Below, piece by piece: positions 26,541-35,486 of a DNA stretch of 64,000 nucleotides. Under the pieces are notes generated by a model. The model had not been told where the DNA came from, ran no database searches, and was given only the letters and a program-made list of their open reading frames with translations. This DNA comes from DATAEK01 sp036258055 (GTDB lineage Bacteria > Acidobacteriota > Vicinamibacteria > Vicinamibacterales > 2-12-FULL-66-21). A program made the translations under genes and the position numbers. The stretch is from the NCBI GenBank assembly GCA_036258055.1, contig DATAEK010000051.1, forward strand, positions 1-64,000, written 5' to 3'. How positions within the stretch are numbered: the stretch's first letter is position 1; each line of letters opens with the position of its first letter.

Positions 26541-27821
26541 ATGTCGTTGACGACCCGTGTGATCGCGGGGCTGGCGCTGGGGCTTGCTGCCGGAGCCGCG
26601 GCCCATTTCTCAGGTCATCCTCTCTTGCTCGGCGTTGCGGACCTGGTGGAGCCGATCGGCACGATCTGGGTAAACGCGATCCTGATGACGGTCATTCCGC
26701 TCGTGGTCTCGAGCCTGATCGTCGGAGTGGCGTCGACGGCCGATGCGCGAGCGATCGGCCGTCTGGGGTGGCAAGCGCTCCTGCTCTTCCTGTTGTTCTG
26801 TTCCGTGTGCGCGGTGTTCACCGCATTGACCGCGCCGCCGCTCCTGGCGCGGCTTGCGATCGACCCGGCGACCGTGACGTCCATTCGCGCTGGCGCCGTC
26901 AGCGCCCTTTCGGCGCACGCCGTGACCACCCCACCGGGCGTTGGGCAGTGGCTGACGGGGGTTGTGCCTTCGAACGCCGTCAAGGCTGCCGCCGACGGGG
27001 CCATGCTACCGCTGGTAGTCTTCACGGTTGCGTTTGCCCTGGCGGCCACACGGATCAAGCCCGATCTGCGCCACGCGGTGCTCGGGTTGTTTGAAGCCGT
27101 GGCGGCGGCGATGCGCGTGCTGATCGAGTGGATCCTGGCGTGTGCGCCGGTCGGAGTGTTCGGGCTCGCGTTCCCGCTCGCGGCGCGCGTAGGAATCAGC
27201 GCGATTGGTGCACTGGGCTACTACGTCGCACTCGTGTCGGCGACGTGTGTGTTGCTGTTGCTTGCGCTCTATCCTGTAGCGGCCGTCGCCGGCGGAGTGG
27301 GGATACGCGCCTTCGCGCGCGCCGTCGCACCCGCTCAGGCCGTGGCGTTCAGCTCGCGTTCGTCGCTCGCGTCGCTGCCCGCGCTGATCGATGGCGCCGA
27401 ACGGCTGGGGCTGCCGCCGGCGGTGACCGGTTTCTGCCTTCCGCTGGCTGTCTCGACGTTCAAGTTCTGCGGTCCCGTCGTGACGATCGGAGGCATGCTG
27501 TTCATCGGCCGCCTCTACGGAATCCCCATCGACTCCTGGCGCCTCGTACAAGCCGCCGCGCTGGCAGTGCTCCTGACATTCGCCGTACCCGGCATTCCGG
27601 GCGGCGCGCTCATCGTTGGCTCTCCCATCTTCGTTGCCGCGGGTTTGCCGCTCGAAGGCATTGGCATGTTGCTGGCCGTCGACACGATTCCCGATATGTT
27701 CCGCGCCCCAGCGAACGTCACGGCCGATCTGACGGTTGCGACGATTCTGGCTCGCACGGCACATGTCGTGTCACCGCCCGCGCGGGTGACGGCTGAGAAC
27801 GCAGCATCGATTGGCGTCTAA
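26541..27821 (+). CDS. Dicarboxylate/amino-acid:cation symporter (DAACS family)
   Basis: This 426-aa membrane transporter has the family topology and the conserved hairpin motifs: AFSSRSSLASLP (the serine-rich hairpin 1), FKFCGPVV in TM7 and a late VDTIPDMFRAPANV in TM8, where substrate-binding Asp and Asn usually lie. Members carry glutamate, aspartate or C4-dicarboxylates with Na+ or H+. ATG at 26541 follows AGGAGGCCCGCAGGT. The gene is divergent from padR. The motif has SSRSS rather than the common SSSAAT, so the exact substrate is uncertain. Confidence 0.88.
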   Translation: MSLTTRVIAGLALGLAAGAAAHFSGHPLLLGVADLVEPIGTIWVNAILMTVIPLVVSSLIVGVASTADARAIGRLGWQALLLFLLFCSVCAVFTALTAPPLLARLAIDPATVTSIRAGAVSALSAHAVTTPPGVGQWLTGVVPSNAVKAAADGAMLPLVVFTVAFALAATRIKPDLRHAVLGLFEAVAAAMRVLIEWILACAPVGVFGLAFPLAARVGISAIGALGYYVALVSATCVLLLLALYPVAAVAGGVGIRAFARAVAPAQAVAFSSRSSLASLPALIDGAERLGLPPAVTGFCLPLAVSTFKFCGPVVTIGGMLFIGRLYGIPIDSWRLVQAAALAVLLTFAVPGIPGGALIVGSPIFVAAGLPLEGIGMLLAVDTIPDMFRAPANVTADLTVATILARTAHVVSPPARVTAENAASIGV

Positions 27822-28149
27822 CTCTGCGCAGACCCTTACTCGTGCGGTTGCGGGACTCCATCACTTCATGTCGATGACGCCGCGGAACGAACCGTGGCTG
27901 ACACCAGTGGATCGGTCCACCTGACGGACCAGCACGATCTCGCGCTATCCTGTCGAGCGTGCCTGCGACGCGCGCGACATGCACCTGGTATTCCTGACCG
28001 TTGACTCGAAGTGGGATCAGTGCCGGAGCCATCCTCGATTTCAGGGGCTCCTCGAACGCTGCGGTTTTTCACGCACTGTACCCGCAGCCGATTAATCGAT
28101 GATGCTCAGACCATCCACGCAGCCCGATCCATCGGTGTAGCGCGCGCCG
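27822..28149. other. Intergenic region containing a possible degraded ferredoxin-like fragment
   Basis: No intact gene is seen. On the minus strand, ATG at 28032 opens IPLRVNGQEYQVHVARVAGTL, which resembles the beginning of (2Fe-2S)-binding oxidoreductase subunits. It continues without the expected cysteine motif. A second frame nearby ends at 27861 with VSHGSFRGVIDMK. This may be a pseudogene remnant; the similarity is short. Confidence 0.3.
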
Positions 28150-29310
28150 ATGCTCAACACATTGGCTGTCGGCGGCTACCGGTCGCTGCGCGATTTCATC
28201 GCTCCGCTCGACAGGCTCAACCTCGTCACTGGTCCGAATGGCAGCGGGAAATCGAATCTGTACCGCGCGCTGCGTCTACTTGCTGAAACGGCGCAAGGCC
28301 GGGTGATTCCGTCGCTCGCGCGCGAGGGCGGCCTGCAATCGACACTCTGGGCCGGTCCCGAATCGATCTCCCGGTCCGTGCTTCGTGGCGACCATCCTGT
28401 GCAGGGCGTCGCGAGGAAGAACCCGGTCAGCCTGCGTCTGGGTTTTGCTGCCGAGGACTTCGGCTATGCGATTGATCTCGGGCTCCCACCGCCGCCGGCC
28501 GGTGCGTTCGGGCACGATCCGGAGATCAAGCGGGAATGCATCTGGAGCGGACCAGTCCTGCGGCCGTCTGCGATGCTGGTGGATCGGCGTGGGCCACTGG
28601 TCAAATCGCGCGAAGGGAAAGGAGACTGGACGATCGTCACGCAGCACCTCGCCGGGTTCGACACCATGATGACGCACTGCGCTGACCCGCGACATACCCC
28701 TGAGGTCCTGCTGCTGCGCGAGGAGATGCGCGGTTGGCGGTTTTACGATCATTTCCGGACGGATGCCGCGGCGCCCTCGCGGTTGCCTCAGATCGGGACG
28801 CATACGCCTGTTCTGGGTCATGAGGGCGCCGACCTTGCTGCCGCGCTTCAGACGATCCGCGAGATCGGCGATGACGCCGCGCTGGATCGCGCCGTCGAGG
28901 ATGCGTTTTCGGGCGGCCGCGTGACGGTGACCGTCGATCATGGATGGTTCGAGGTCGAAATGCAACAGCACGGGCTGCTGCGACCATTGAAAGCCGCCGA
29001 GCTGTCGGACGGCACATTGCGCTATTTGTTGTGGGTGGCGGCGCTGCTCACGCCGAGGCCACCCGGCCTGCTCGTCCTCAACGAGCCGGAGACGAGCCTG
29101 CATCCGGATCTGCTCCCGGCGCTCGGGCGCCTCATCGCGCAGGCGGCCGAAAGATCACAGGTTGTCGTCGTGTCGCATGCGCCGGCGCTCATCGACGCAC
29201 TGCAGTCACTGCCTGAGTGCCACTCGATCATGCTCGAGAAGCAGTTCGGCCAGACGGTGCTTGCCGGTGACAAGGGCGAGCGGCCCTCCTGGCAGTGGCC
29301 AGCGAGATGA
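28150..29310 (+). CDS. Stand-alone AAA_21/RecF-like ATPase
   Basis: This 386-aa protein has Walker A GPNGSGKS at residues 28-35 and a late Walker B (LLVLNEPETSLHPDL). ELSDGTLRYLLW serves as the signature-like region and VVVSHAPALID as the H-loop. The layout matches the predicted-ATPase group COG4637, related to OLD and RecF heads but with no Toprim or HNH nuclease fused and none next door. There is no hook and only a short coiled region, so it is not SMC-like. Role unknown: relatives occur both alone and in defence loci. Confidence 0.85.
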   Translation: MLNTLAVGGYRSLRDFIAPLDRLNLVTGPNGSGKSNLYRALRLLAETAQGRVIPSLAREGGLQSTLWAGPESISRSVLRGDHPVQGVARKNPVSLRLGFAAEDFGYAIDLGLPPPPAGAFGHDPEIKRECIWSGPVLRPSAMLVDRRGPLVKSREGKGDWTIVTQHLAGFDTMMTHCADPRHTPEVLLLREEMRGWRFYDHFRTDAAAPSRLPQIGTHTPVLGHEGADLAAALQTIREIGDDAALDRAVEDAFSGGRVTVTVDHGWFEVEMQQHGLLRPLKAAELSDGTLRYLLWVAALLTPRPPGLLVLNEPETSLHPDLLPALGRLIAQAAERSQVVVVSHAPALIDALQSLPECHSIMLEKQFGQTVLAGDKGERPSWQWPAR

Positions 29311-29340
29311 CAGGCGCGGTCATCGGTATACTTCTCACCA

Positions 29341-29958
29341 ATGAGCCTGGTCACGCGCGGCCTCATCGTGCTGGTCATGGGCTGGCCGCTGTTCACGCCG
29401 GCGACTGCCAGGGCGCAGGTGGTGGAGATCAGCCCGATGGCGGGTTACCGATTCGGTGGTGACTTCTTCGAGCTCATCACCAATCAGCGTGTCGATGCCG
29501 ATGGCGCACCCGCCGCGGGCGTCGCGGTCAACGTGCCGCTCCACGATGGGTTGCAGGTCGAAGCGCTGTTCACGCACCAGGAGGCTCGGATCACCGTTCC
29601 TGCAACCGGGTCGCGACCGGCGTCCCAGTGGCGCATCGCGGTCGATCACTGGATGGCCGGAGGCCTGCAGGAGTTCGGGTCGACCCGCGCGCGCCCGTTT
29701 CTGACCGGCCTGCTCGGGCTGACGCGCTATGCGGCTGACGGCGACAACGAGATCCGGTTCACGGTCAGCGCCGGCGGCGGCGTGAAGCTGTTTCCGGCGC
29801 GACACCTGGGCGTGCGCTTCGACGGTCGGGTGTTTGCGACGATCGTCGACGCCGAAGGGAGCGCGCTGGCGTGCTCTCCCGGGATCTGTCTCGTGGCCTT
29901 CGACGCTCACGTCGTCTGGCAGGCGGAATTCACCACGGGTCTGACGGTGGTGTTCTGA
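29341..29958 (+). CDS. Predicted outer-membrane beta-barrel protein
   Basis: A 205-aa protein with a cleavable signal (LIVLVMGWPLFTPATARAQ). Alternating hydrophobic strands follow (EISPMAGYRFGGDFF, LQVEALFTHQEARI, ARPFLTGLLGLTRY, VKLFPARHLGVRFDGRVFATI) and a C-terminal strand ends in aromatic and valine residues (EFTTGLTVVF). This pattern fits an eight-stranded OmpA/OmpW-like barrel. Start ATG at 29341 lies 30 bases after the ATPase stop. No ligand or partner is evident. Confidence 0.78.
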   Translation: MSLVTRGLIVLVMGWPLFTPATARAQVVEISPMAGYRFGGDFFELITNQRVDADGAPAAGVAVNVPLHDGLQVEALFTHQEARITVPATGSRPASQWRIAVDHWMAGGLQEFGSTRARPFLTGLLGLTRYAADGDNEIRFTVSAGGGVKLFPARHLGVRFDGRVFATIVDAEGSALACSPGICLVAFDAHVVWQAEFTTGLTVVF

Positions 29959-30027
29959 GCGGTTCGGTGGCGGCGCACACAGGTTGGTCCGGCTGATGCC
30001 GGACGCGGTGAATCGCAACGAGCCCGG

Positions 30028-31563
30028 CTAAAACCGGACGCCACGTTCCAGTGATACCTCGGCCTGCAGGCTGACAACGTCCCGCCCGATCGTGGCGACC
30101 GCGAGTGTGCGATCGCCCAGCTTGTAGCGGATCGCGCAGTCGCTCTCGAACGAGCCGTCCACCTCGACGCGATCCCACTTCTCCGCGTGACCGACGTAGT
30201 TGATCGTCACGTCGTAGTGCTGGCTCCAGAAAAACGGAACCGCGGCGAATCGCTCGCGATAGCCGAGCATGTTCCTGGCGGCCGTTTGTCCCTGACGCTC
30301 GGCGACCACCCAGTGCTCGACACGGATGCGGTTGCCGGTGTGCCGGTCGGGCCATCGCGCGACATCGCCCGCGGCGAAGATGCCAGGCGCACTGGTCTCG
30401 AGATACTCGTTGACGCTGATGCCGCGGTCGATCGCCAGGCCGGCGCGCTCGGCGAATTCGACCGCCGGCCGCACGCCGACGCCGAGGACCAGGAAGTCGG
30501 CGGGGATCGTCGTGCCGTCGCTCAATACCGCCTTGCGATCATCGAGCCGCTGAACCGTCTGGCCGAGGTGGAACACCACGCCGTGGCTTTCGTGCAGCTG
30601 GCGGATGAAACGGCCCACTTCCGATCCCATCACGCGCTCCAGGGGCTGGTGGTCGGGAGCCACGACATGGACGGCGATGTCGCGTGCGCGCAGCGATGCC
30701 GCGACCTCGAGGCCGATGAAGCTCGACCCGACGACAACCACTGTCTTGGCCGCTGCGGCACGCGCGACGATAGCCCGGCTGTCCGCGAAGGTGCGGAGGT
30801 AGTGAATCTGCGAGCTGGACGCGCCCGCGATCTCCAGTCGGACCGGATCCGCCCCCGTGGCGATGAGGAGTGTGTCGAAGTCCTGAGTCTTGCCGTTTTC
30901 GAGCCGCAGCTGCTTGTTCCCGGCATCCAGCGCAGATACGCGCGAGTTGAGCAGGAGCTCGATGCGCCGTTCGGAGTAGAACTCCGGTGACCGCAGCGGA
31001 ATCCAGTCGTCCTTGGCGGTGCCCGCGAGGAAGTCCTTCGACAGATTCGGCCGGTCGCTCGGCGGATCACCATCCGCGCTCAGGATGACCAGCGATCCGT
31101 CGTAGCCCTCCCGACGAAGCATGTCGGCCGCAGCCAGGCCAGCCGCGCCGCCTCCCAGAATGACGATCGACGTGGGAGCCTTGTCGGGTTTCTTTGACCC
31201 TTGCGGTCCACTCGGGCCCGGCTCCGCGAGTTTCTCTCTCACGTACACCATGTCGCCGACCCGTTCCACACGCCAACAGGCGATCGGATCGAGGGCCGGT
31301 GCTCGCAACGGCTCGCCGGTGCGCAGGCTGAAACAGGCGTGATGCCACGGGCATCGCACCGTCTCGCCGTCAACGATGCCGTCGGCGAGCGGCCCGTGGT
31401 AGTGCGTGCAATGCGCACCGACAGCGAAGCACGCGTCGCCCCGCCGAACGAGGATCGCGTCCTCGTCATCGACGCGCCCGGACACCGTCCCGCCATCTGG
31501 AATGTCCCGGAAGGAGAAGCCGGCTTTGAGGTTGGGAGCCGAACGGGCAGTTTCATCGGTCAT
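30028..31563 (-). CDS. Rieske [2Fe-2S] domain fused to FAD/NAD(P) pyridine-nucleotide-disulfide reductase
   Basis: This 511-aa protein has an N-terminal Rieske domain with CTH (Cys52, His54) and CPWH (Cys71, His74). A linker of about 30 residues follows, then the FAD-binding ILGGGAAGLAAADML and the NAD-binding VVVGSSFIGLEVAASL. FAD closure motif FAAGDVARWPD and a C-terminal reductase domain complete it. The arrangement resembles AIF-like (AIFM3) proteins and ferredoxin reductases of dioxygenase systems. No oxygenase gene is adjacent, so the electron acceptor is unknown. ATG at 31563 (MTDETARS) was preferred over 31587. It is divergent from the hybrid kinase gene. Confidence 0.9.
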   Translation of the reverse strand: MTDETARSAPNLKAGFSFRDIPDGGTVSGRVDDEDAILVRRGDACFAVGAHCTHYHGPLADGIVDGETVRCPWHHACFSLRTGEPLRAPALDPIACWRVERVGDMVYVREKLAEPGPSGPQGSKKPDKAPTSIVILGGGAAGLAAADMLRREGYDGSLVILSADGDPPSDRPNLSKDFLAGTAKDDWIPLRSPEFYSERRIELLLNSRVSALDAGNKQLRLENGKTQDFDTLLIATGADPVRLEIAGASSSQIHYLRTFADSRAIVARAAAAKTVVVVGSSFIGLEVAASLRARDIAVHVVAPDHQPLERVMGSEVGRFIRQLHESHGVVFHLGQTVQRLDDRKAVLSDGTTIPADFLVLGVGVRPAVEFAERAGLAIDRGISVNEYLETSAPGIFAAGDVARWPDRHTGNRIRVEHWVVAERQGQTAARNMLGYRERFAAVPFFWSQHYDVTINYVGHAEKWDRVEVDGSFESDCAIRYKLGDRTLAVATIGRDVVSLQAEVSLERGVRF

Positions 31564-31614
31564 GAGTGGCCTCGCGAAGGGCAGCATTATTCCACCAAAG
31601 CGACGCTTGCGCTT

Positions 31615-31626
31615 TTCTTCGAAGAA
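31615..31626. promoter_or_regulatory. Perfect 12-bp palindrome in the divergent Rieske/kinase intergenic region
   Basis: TTCTTCGAAGAA sits 52 bases upstream of the reductase start and 32 bases before the hybrid kinase ATG. It could be an operator shared by both genes. Its chance occurrence in GC-rich DNA is low but not excluded. Confidence 0.35.
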
Positions 31627-31657
31627 TCAGGTAATGTGACGTCAGTTCGAACAGCTC

Positions 31658-34600
31658 ATGAAGGCCGGCCGCGCTTCCTCATCGCCGGACCCCGTCAGCC
31701 CGCGGCGGCTTGCGGCGGAGTACGCGACGATGCGCGTGCTCGCCGAATCGGGCCGGCTCGCCGACGCGACTCCCAGGATTCTCGAAGCCATCTGCACGAC
31801 GCTCGGGTGGGAACACGGCGCGCTGTGGCAGATCGATCCGCACGCGGACCGGCTCCGGTGCGTCGAAGTCTGGCACCCGCCTGGTTCGTCGTTCGACGGT
31901 TTCGACGAAATCAGCCGTGCGACCGCCTTCGAGCGCGGCATCGGGCTCCCAGGTCGCGTCTGGGCGAGTGGCCAACCGGCATTCATTCCCGACGTCCTCA
32001 AAGACGCGAACTTTCCCCGCGCGTCGGCCGCTGCTGCTGAGGAGCTGCACGGCGCCTTTGGCTTCCCAATCCTCATCGGTGACTTCGTGTTCGGCGTGAT
32101 GGAGTTCTTCAGCCGCGAGATTCGCGAGCCCGATGCCGAGCTGCTCGAGATGCTCGCTACGATCGGCGGTCAGATCGGCCAGTTCATGCAACGCCGTCAC
32201 GCGGAAGAAGAACTGGATCGTTTTTTTGCCCTCTCCGGTGACCTTCTGTGCATCGCCGGCTTCGATGGTTACTTCAAGCGCCTCAATCAAGCGTGGGAAC
32301 GTGTGCTCGGCTTTCCCGTGGCGGAACTCTGCGCCTCACCCTACCTCGAATTCGTCCACCCCGACGATCGTGAGGCGACGGTGGCGGCTGCCGCGCAGGT
32401 CGGCGGCGGTGGAACCATACTGCGATTCGAGAACCGGTTTCGCGCGGTTGACGGCTCGTACCGGTGGCTGTCCTGGTCGGCGGTGCCGTACACGGACGAG
32501 CGCACGGTGTACGCGGCGGCTCACGACGTTACCGAAACCAAGACCGCAAACGAACAGCTTGCCGCTTACGCCAATGATCTCGAGCGTGCTCGTGAAGCAG
32601 AAGCGGAACATGCTGCCCATCTGACGCAACTCGTGCGGGAGCTCGATCGCGCCAAGGTGAAGGCCGAGCTGGCGACCGAGGCCAAAGCTGAATTCCTGGC
32701 CAACATGAGCCACGAGATCCGAACGCCGATGACGGCCATCATTGGCATGGCGGATCTCGCAATGCACACCAGGCTCACGACGGAGCAGCAGGAGTATCTG
32801 ACGACGATCACCCAGTCCGCGCACGCGCTGCTCGATCTGATCAACGACATCCTCGACTTCTCGAAGATCGAGGCGCGGAAGCTCGCGCTCGAACAGATTC
32901 CCTTCGATCTTCGCGACACGGTCGAGGAGGCAATGAAGTCGCTGGCCATTCGCGCGCAACAGCGCGGGCTCGAGCTCGCATCTCACATCCGCGCACACGC
33001 CCCCGATCGTCTCGTCGGTGATCCGGGGCGGCTGAGGCAGGTGCTCACCAACCTGGTTGCCAACGCCATCAAGTTCACAGAGCAGGGTGAGGTGGTGGTA
33101 ACGGTGGATCCCGCGTCCTTCGATCAGAACAGTGTCGTGCTGCACTTCGCCGTGGCGGATACGGGCATTGGGATTCCGGACGACAAGCGCGCAGTGATTT
33201 TCGAGGCCTTTACCCAAGCCGACGCCTCGACCACGCGCAAGTTCGGTGGCACCGGGCTGGGGCTGTCGATTGCCAGCGAACTGGTGTCATTGCTCGGCGG
33301 CACTATGTGGCTGGATAGCGAGGTCGGCCACGGGAGCACGTTCCATTTCACGGCTCGCTTTGCCCGTCAGCCGGCCGAAGCCGCTGACGTCGTCGAACCA
33401 CCGGTGGACCTGCGTGGCCTGCGAGTGCTCATCGTTGACGACAGCGTTACGAACCGGCGGATTCTCCGCGATGTGTTCCTCAGCTGGAAGATGAGCCCGG
33501 AAGCCGTAAGCAGCGGGGCGGAAGGACTCGAGGCGCTGGCCGCAGCCCGCAAGGCCGGCCGGCCGTACGCAGTGGCGATCGTCGACGGGCAGATGCCGCT
33601 GATGGACGGCTTCATGTTTGCGAACCGCGTGCGGCGCGATCACCGGCTGCGATCGACGCTGCTGGTGATGCTGACCTCTGCCGCGCGGCCGGCCGATGCG
33701 GCCCGCTGCCGCAAGCTTGGCATCGCCGGGCACCTGACAAAACCCGTGAAGCAGTCCGATCTGCTCGACACGATCGTCTCGCTGTTCGGCGGGAGGACGG
33801 CGCCCGCCGCCGATGCCGTCGAGACACTCGATCGATCGGCCCCACGAACCCTGCGAGTGCTCGTGGCCGAGGACAACCAGGTCAATCGTCAATTCGTGAC
33901 GCGGGTCCTCGAAAAGCGCGGCCACGCCATGGTGGCTGCCGTCAACGGCCGGGAGGCTATCGATGCCATCGCGCAGGCGGCGCCCGGTCATTTCGACGTC
34001 GTGCTGATGGACGTGCAGATGCCGGAACTCGACGGGTTGTCGGCGACGGTGCTAATCCGTCAGCGTGAGCGAACCACGGGCACCCACATCCCGATCGTGG
34101 CGATGACGGCGCACGCGATGACCGGCGATCGCGAGCGGTGTCTCGCCGCCGGCATGGACGACTACGTGTCGAAGCCGCTCCATCCGCACGAACTGATCGA
34201 CGTCGTCGAACGGGCGTCCGCGCCGCGAGGTCAACCAGACTCGGCCAGGCCGTCCGACCAGGAGGCTCCATCGTTCGTCTTCGATATGGAGGTTGCCTGC
34301 ACCCGGATGGGCGGCGATCGGCAGCTGCTGCGCGAGGTCATCGCCATCTTCCGGGCGCAGACACCCGCGCTGATGACAGCGCTGAGGAGAGCCGCGAAGG
34401 ACAACGATATCGGGAACCTGCAGCGCACGGCACACACGCTGAAGGGATCGCTCGGTACGCTGCACGCACCACGCGCCTATGAGGCGGCCGCACGCCTGGA
34501 AGACTTCGCTCGCAGGGAAGAGACCGCTGCCATCCCGGCAGCCGTGGCGGCGTTCGAATCGGAACTGACGAAGCTGCAACGCGCCCTCGGCTTCGAGCGC

Positions 34601-34678
34601 CGACGGACCGTCAAGAGAAAGGTCGCGAAACATGGCTCCGGATCAGCGCACGGACGCTCGGGTCCTCGTCGTCGATGA
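31658..34678 (+). CDS. Hybrid sensor kinase GAF-PAS-HisKA-HATPase-REC-REC-HPt
   Basis: This 1006-aa BarA-like soluble phosphorelay protein has GAF at about 20-180, PAS at about 190-310 and a coiled coil. The HisKA box has His352 in MSHEIRTPM. The ATPase has NLVANAIKFT, DTGIGIP and FGGTGLGLSI. Two receivers follow, with Asp643 (AIVDGQMPLMDG) and Asp785 (VLMDVQMPELDG), then a C-terminal HPt with His926 (AHTLKGSLG). No TM helix is visible, so sensing is probably cytoplasmic via GAF and PAS. The last 16 codons overlap the next gene, a receiver-HATPase protein that may receive the phosphate from the HPt. Confidence 0.93.
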   Translation: MKAGRASSSPDPVSPRRLAAEYATMRVLAESGRLADATPRILEAICTTLGWEHGALWQIDPHADRLRCVEVWHPPGSSFDGFDEISRATAFERGIGLPGRVWASGQPAFIPDVLKDANFPRASAAAAEELHGAFGFPILIGDFVFGVMEFFSREIREPDAELLEMLATIGGQIGQFMQRRHAEEELDRFFALSGDLLCIAGFDGYFKRLNQAWERVLGFPVAELCASPYLEFVHPDDREATVAAAAQVGGGGTILRFENRFRAVDGSYRWLSWSAVPYTDERTVYAAAHDVTETKTANEQLAAYANDLERAREAEAEHAAHLTQLVRELDRAKVKAELATEAKAEFLANMSHEIRTPMTAIIGMADLAMHTRLTTEQQEYLTTITQSAHALLDLINDILDFSKIEARKLALEQIPFDLRDTVEEAMKSLAIRAQQRGLELASHIRAHAPDRLVGDPGRLRQVLTNLVANAIKFTEQGEVVVTVDPASFDQNSVVLHFAVADTGIGIPDDKRAVIFEAFTQADASTTRKFGGTGLGLSIASELVSLLGGTMWLDSEVGHGSTFHFTARFARQPAEAADVVEPPVDLRGLRVLIVDDSVTNRRILRDVFLSWKMSPEAVSSGAEGLEALAAARKAGRPYAVAIVDGQMPLMDGFMFANRVRRDHRLRSTLLVMLTSAARPADAARCRKLGIAGHLTKPVKQSDLLDTIVSLFGGRTAPAADAVETLDRSAPRTLRVLVAEDNQVNRQFVTRVLEKRGHAMVAAVNGREAIDAIAQAAPGHFDVVLMDVQMPELDGLSATVLIRQRERTTGTHIPIVAMTAHAMTGDRERCLAAGMDDYVSKPLHPHELIDVVERASAPRGQPDSARPSDQEAPSFVFDMEVACTRMGGDRQLLREVIAIFRAQTPALMTALRRAAKDNDIGNLQRTAHTLKGSLGTLHAPRAYEAAARLEDFARREETAAIPAAVAAFESELTKLQRALGFERRRTVKRKVAKHGSGSAHGRSGPRRR

Positions 34679-35480
34679 CGATCGCACCACTCGTCACGTG
34701 ACCCGCACGGTGCTTGCGAAAGCGGGCTTCAAGGTTCGCGTCGCGAAGGACGGCAAAGAGGCCCTCGAGCGCCTGCGCGCCGCACGATACGACCTCATGC
34801 TGCTCGATGTCTGGATGCCGCGCATGGACGGTCTGCAGGTTCTCGACCGCGTCAAGCGCATGAAACAGCGGCCGCGGGTCATTGTCCTCACATCCGACGA
34901 TGCCCCGGAGACGCTGCTGGGGGCCATCAGACAGCGGGCGCATCAGATCGTGCACAAGCCCGTCGCGCCCCTCGCGCTCCTCTCCCTCGTGCGTGAGGTG
35001 ATCAACGCGGGTCCGGAACTCCCGATCGACGTGCTGTCAGCGCGCGCCAACTGGGTGGAGCTCGCCGTGCCGTGCACTCGCGATGCCGCGGATCGACTGC
35101 GCAGCGTCATGGGACACCTCGACGCGAATCTGCCCGAGGATGTCCGTGAATCGATCGGCTATGCCTTTCGAGAGCTGGTGTTGAATGCCGTCGAGTGGGG
35201 AGGGAAGCTCGATCCCAAACGCAAGGTGCGCATCTCGTACCTGCGCGCGAAGCGGATGCTGCTCTACCGCATCGCCGATCCTGGTCCTGGCTTCAAGATG
35301 GAGGGCCTCGACCATGCTGCCATCAGCCATCCCGATGATCCGATCGAGCACATGAACGTCCGAGAGCAGAAGGGCCTGCGGCCGGGCGGATTCGGCATCC
35401 TCACGGTGCGTGCGAACGTCGACGAGCTGATCTACAACGAAAAACAGAACGAAGTGGTCTTCGTCAAGTATCTCGACTGA
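34632..35480 (+). CDS. Response regulator with RsbW-type HATPase output domain
   Basis: This 282-aa protein has a receiver at 10-120 (ARVLVVDDDRTTR, Asp in LMLLDVWMPRMDG, Lys in IVHKPVAP). A GHKL ATPase domain of the anti-sigma/serine-kinase kind follows: FRELVLNAVEWGG as N box, RIADPGPGF as G1 and GLRPGGFGILTV as G2. There is no HisKA helix. The output could therefore be a regulated serine kinase or a partner-binding module, as in phosphorylation-controlled partner switching. Its ATG lies 47 bases inside the hybrid kinase gene, in another frame, implying coupled expression. Confidence 0.88.
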   Translation: MAPDQRTDARVLVVDDDRTTRHVTRTVLAKAGFKVRVAKDGKEALERLRAARYDLMLLDVWMPRMDGLQVLDRVKRMKQRPRVIVLTSDDAPETLLGAIRQRAHQIVHKPVAPLALLSLVREVINAGPELPIDVLSARANWVELAVPCTRDAADRLRSVMGHLDANLPEDVRESIGYAFRELVLNAVEWGGKLDPKRKVRISYLRAKRMLLYRIADPGPGFKMEGLDHAAISHPDDPIEHMNVREQKGLRPGGFGILTVRANVDELIYNEKQNEVVFVKYLD

Positions 35481-35486
35481 CCGCTC

